64,000 nucleotides of DNA, taken from positions 23,308 through 87,307 of the forward strand of contig JAWUVI010000035.1 of assembly GCA_034112445.1 (NCBI GenBank). Reading direction: 5' to 3'. How positions within the stretch are numbered: position 1 is the stretch's first letter; every line of letters starts with the position of its first letter. The position numbers were made by a program, and so were the translations under genes. Below are positions 62,577 through 64,000 of the stretch, one piece after another. Source of the stretch: Pelagadaptatus sp034112445 (GTDB lineage: Bacteria > Pseudomonadota > Gammaproteobacteria > Pseudomonadales > Cellvibrionaceae). The notes under the pieces were generated by a model. It saw only the letters and a program-made list of their open reading frames with translations. It did not search any database and was not told the DNA's origin.

Positions 62577-63614
62577 CTAGGATTTCAAGAGAAAACGGCG
62601 ATTACCGATGCGATATAACGGGAAATTCGTTAAGAGTTCGGGGTGAGATTGCAGGGCGGCTTTAGTGTCTAAAACAACACTGTCTTTACTGCGTTTCCAC
62701 GTCACTTCACCGCTAGAGAAAATGGCCTTGTAAGCCGAGCCCATACGTTCTTGGATTTTCTGCTTGAGTTTGGTTTCGTACTGCTTCAGTAAATCAATGT
62801 CGGCTTTAGTGGAGATCAAATCGATAAATTGATTTGATACATCTTTGTCCTCAGAGAAGTCGATAACATCATCGGAGTTTTGTGGATACAAATGTTGCAA
62901 GGCCAAAGCAGAGGAGTCGCTGCCATCGGATGGTGGTGGGGTATCCGTTTCAACGTAATGCCAAAAGACTCTTTCTAGATTAATCAAACGAGCAATCAGC
63001 TCATCGTCACGTTCTACTCGATGTATTTCTAGGCGTTGACCACACAGTAAAACGCACACGTCAGCAGCAGCTTTACCGGTAACGGCCAGTTGATGTTGAA
63101 CCTGGCACTGAACGTATTCGGGTACGCCCTCCTTCCACAATTTTGTTCCGTATTCCCCCGCCGTTTTACATTCCAGTATTTGAACTTCGTCATTACTAAC
63201 GACGGCATAATCCAAGTTTGCGAGCATCCAACTTTTGTCTTTGTCAGGGTGCTGAAGTACGGCATTCACTCGTCGTACTTTGTTACCGGTTCGCTTGCTG
63301 TAACACTCGGCTACGGTAGGCTCTAAAACATTACCCCAGTACATGGGGGAGTTTTCATCCAGTGGGTCGGCTTTCGGTAGCGTGGTGTCACGCCCCGTTT
63401 TAATCATCCACAATTCCAGTTGAGACTGGTAAGGATTTAAGCCTACGGCCGCAGCGGCGTCACTGGCTCCTATGCCTTGTTTGCGAACACTTAACCATTC
63501 ATCACGACTCATGTCTTTTGTTGAAACAAGACGCAGTGCAGGACGATTGGTGGGTGTATCAGAATGAGGTTGTTCTGTTGTGGTTATCTGTTGTTTTTCA
63601 ATTGTTTTTTGCAT
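62577..63614 (-). CDS. YqaJ-type viral recombinase (lambda-exonuclease fold)
   Basis: ATG 63614 with GGAGT about 7 nt upstream gives 345 residues; in-frame starts further up lie in the upstream hairpin. GIGASDAAAAVGLNPYQS, YWGNVLEP, LANLDYAVV, ILECKTA and CQVQHQLAVTG make up the nuclease core with the Asp, ECK and Gln catalytic residues. It resects DNA ends for single-strand annealing in mobile elements. Confidence 0.9.
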   Translation of the reverse strand: MQKTIEKQQITTTEQPHSDTPTNRPALRLVSTKDMSRDEWLSVRKQGIGASDAAAAVGLNPYQSQLELWMIKTGRDTTLPKADPLDENSPMYWGNVLEPTVAECYSKRTGNKVRRVNAVLQHPDKDKSWMLANLDYAVVSNDEVQILECKTAGEYGTKLWKEGVPEYVQCQVQHQLAVTGKAAADVCVLLCGQRLEIHRVERDDELIARLINLERVFWHYVETDTPPPSDGSDSSALALQHLYPQNSDDVIDFSEDKDVSNQFIDLISTKADIDLLKQYETKLKQKIQERMGSAYKAIFSSGEVTWKRSKDSVVLDTKAALQSHPELLTNFPLYRIGNRRFLLKS

Positions 63615-63631
63615 GGTGTAACTCCAAAACA

Positions 63632-63662
63632 TAAAAAGCCCCGACTGCAAAACAGTCGGGGC
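63632..63662 (-). terminator. terminator between DUF932 and YqaJ genes
   Basis: GCCCCGACTG / CAGTCGGGGC (63638-63662) with a 5-nt loop, and a T run on the minus strand at 63632-63637. It may separate or attenuate the two genes. Confidence 0.85.
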
Positions 63663-63692
63663 CTTATGGGGTAAATTGAATAAATTATGAAA

Positions 63693-64000
63693 TTAAGCGG
63701 CTAGCAGTAACACTTCATCTAAGGCTTTACTTTTGAGGGAAGAGCCTTGTCCGAACCAAGCTGAATTCAATCGATTGTCTTGGCTTTTAGCGCGTTGTTC
63801 ATGATCAAAAAACTGTGTAACAGCATTGAGTAATCCATACGCGGTACCATTGGCGGAAGCTAAGTGAGATCCCATGCCTTGGCCGTTGTATAAATTCATC
63901 ACCGGTTTGATTTTGTTTTCTTCGTACTTGGTCGTGGCAGGTTTGTCAGTGTCTGTAAGTACTGAGAGAAAGTACGCGTGTGCTTCTCGGCTACTTATTT
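63693..64000 (-). CDS. DUF932 family protein (partial, runs off window)
   Basis: About 102 C-terminal residues are in the window: REAHAYFLSVLTDTD, NLYNGQGMGSHLASANG and TAYGLLNAVTQFFDHEQRAK are the DUF932 end pattern. The N-terminus lies beyond 64000. It is common beside YqaJ in conjugative elements. Role unknown. Confidence 0.85.
   Translation of the reverse strand, partial: ISSREAHAYFLSVLTDTDKPATTKYEENKIKPVMNLYNGQGMGSHLASANGTAYGLLNAVTQFFDHEQRAKSQDNRLNSAWFGQGSSLKSKALDEVLLLAA

Noticed and set aside
50419..64000. CRISPR array or known defence system
   Set aside because: No regularly spaced repeats with unique spacers and no cas, restriction or toxin-antitoxin pattern could be supported.

Overview
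The window reads as a chromosome segment of a marine-type gammaproteobacterium related to the Pseudomonadales/Cellvibrionales. Supporting synteny: engB / cytochrome c4 / dsbA, coaBC-algC-argB-slmA, ftsY-ftsE-ftsX-rpoH, rpmB-rpmG, an AlgQ/Rsd gene near dsbB, and mutY-yggX. No database search was possible, so the genus is not named.

Layout. 1-2412: truncated polA. 2708-14714: a same-strand cluster of six genes: a TolC-type outer-membrane factor fused to a C-terminal SPOR-like domain, a short HlyD/RND-type adaptor, a 1666-residue repetitive surface protein with an N-terminal LEPR-like motif, a membrane-anchored HlyD protein with a GAF-like cytosolic part, a site-2-protease-like (M50) protein fused to a HlyD half, and a BamE-like lipoprotein. 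No ABC ATPase and no RTX repeats are present, so this is the best candidate here for an undescribed export or surface-display system. 14704-50231: ordinary housekeeping genes (cell division, DNA repair, heat-shock sigma factor, ribosomal proteins, CoA and arginine synthesis, glycine cleavage, disulfide formation), with a class I-like haloalkane dehalogenase at 25526-26431.

50343-64000: a tRNA-Phe gene followed at once by a tyrosine integrase begins an accessory island that runs off the right edge. It holds a small replicon-like module (winged-helix protein, YagK/YfjJ-type protein with HUH-like motifs, repeats and hairpins, AlpA regulator, RNase H), a degenerate stretch, an intact IS3-family insertion sequence with 25-bp inverted ends and a 3-bp target duplication, a small secreted charged protein between dispersed repeats, a TetR / class II haloalkane dehalogenase / DUF1330 operon with a 24-bp palindromic operator, and a conjugative-element or phage-type module (Cys-rich protein, YqaJ exonuclease, DUF932).

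How the parts may work together: in the 2.7-14.7 kb cluster the outer-membrane channel, periplasmic adaptors and M50-HlyD membrane protein could form a trans-envelope conduit or processing complex for the giant protein. The two dehalogenases, one in the core and one on the island, would let the cell hydrolyse halogenated alkanes, and the island copy is probably controlled by its own TetR repressor. The island appears to be a mosaic of at least two mobile elements.
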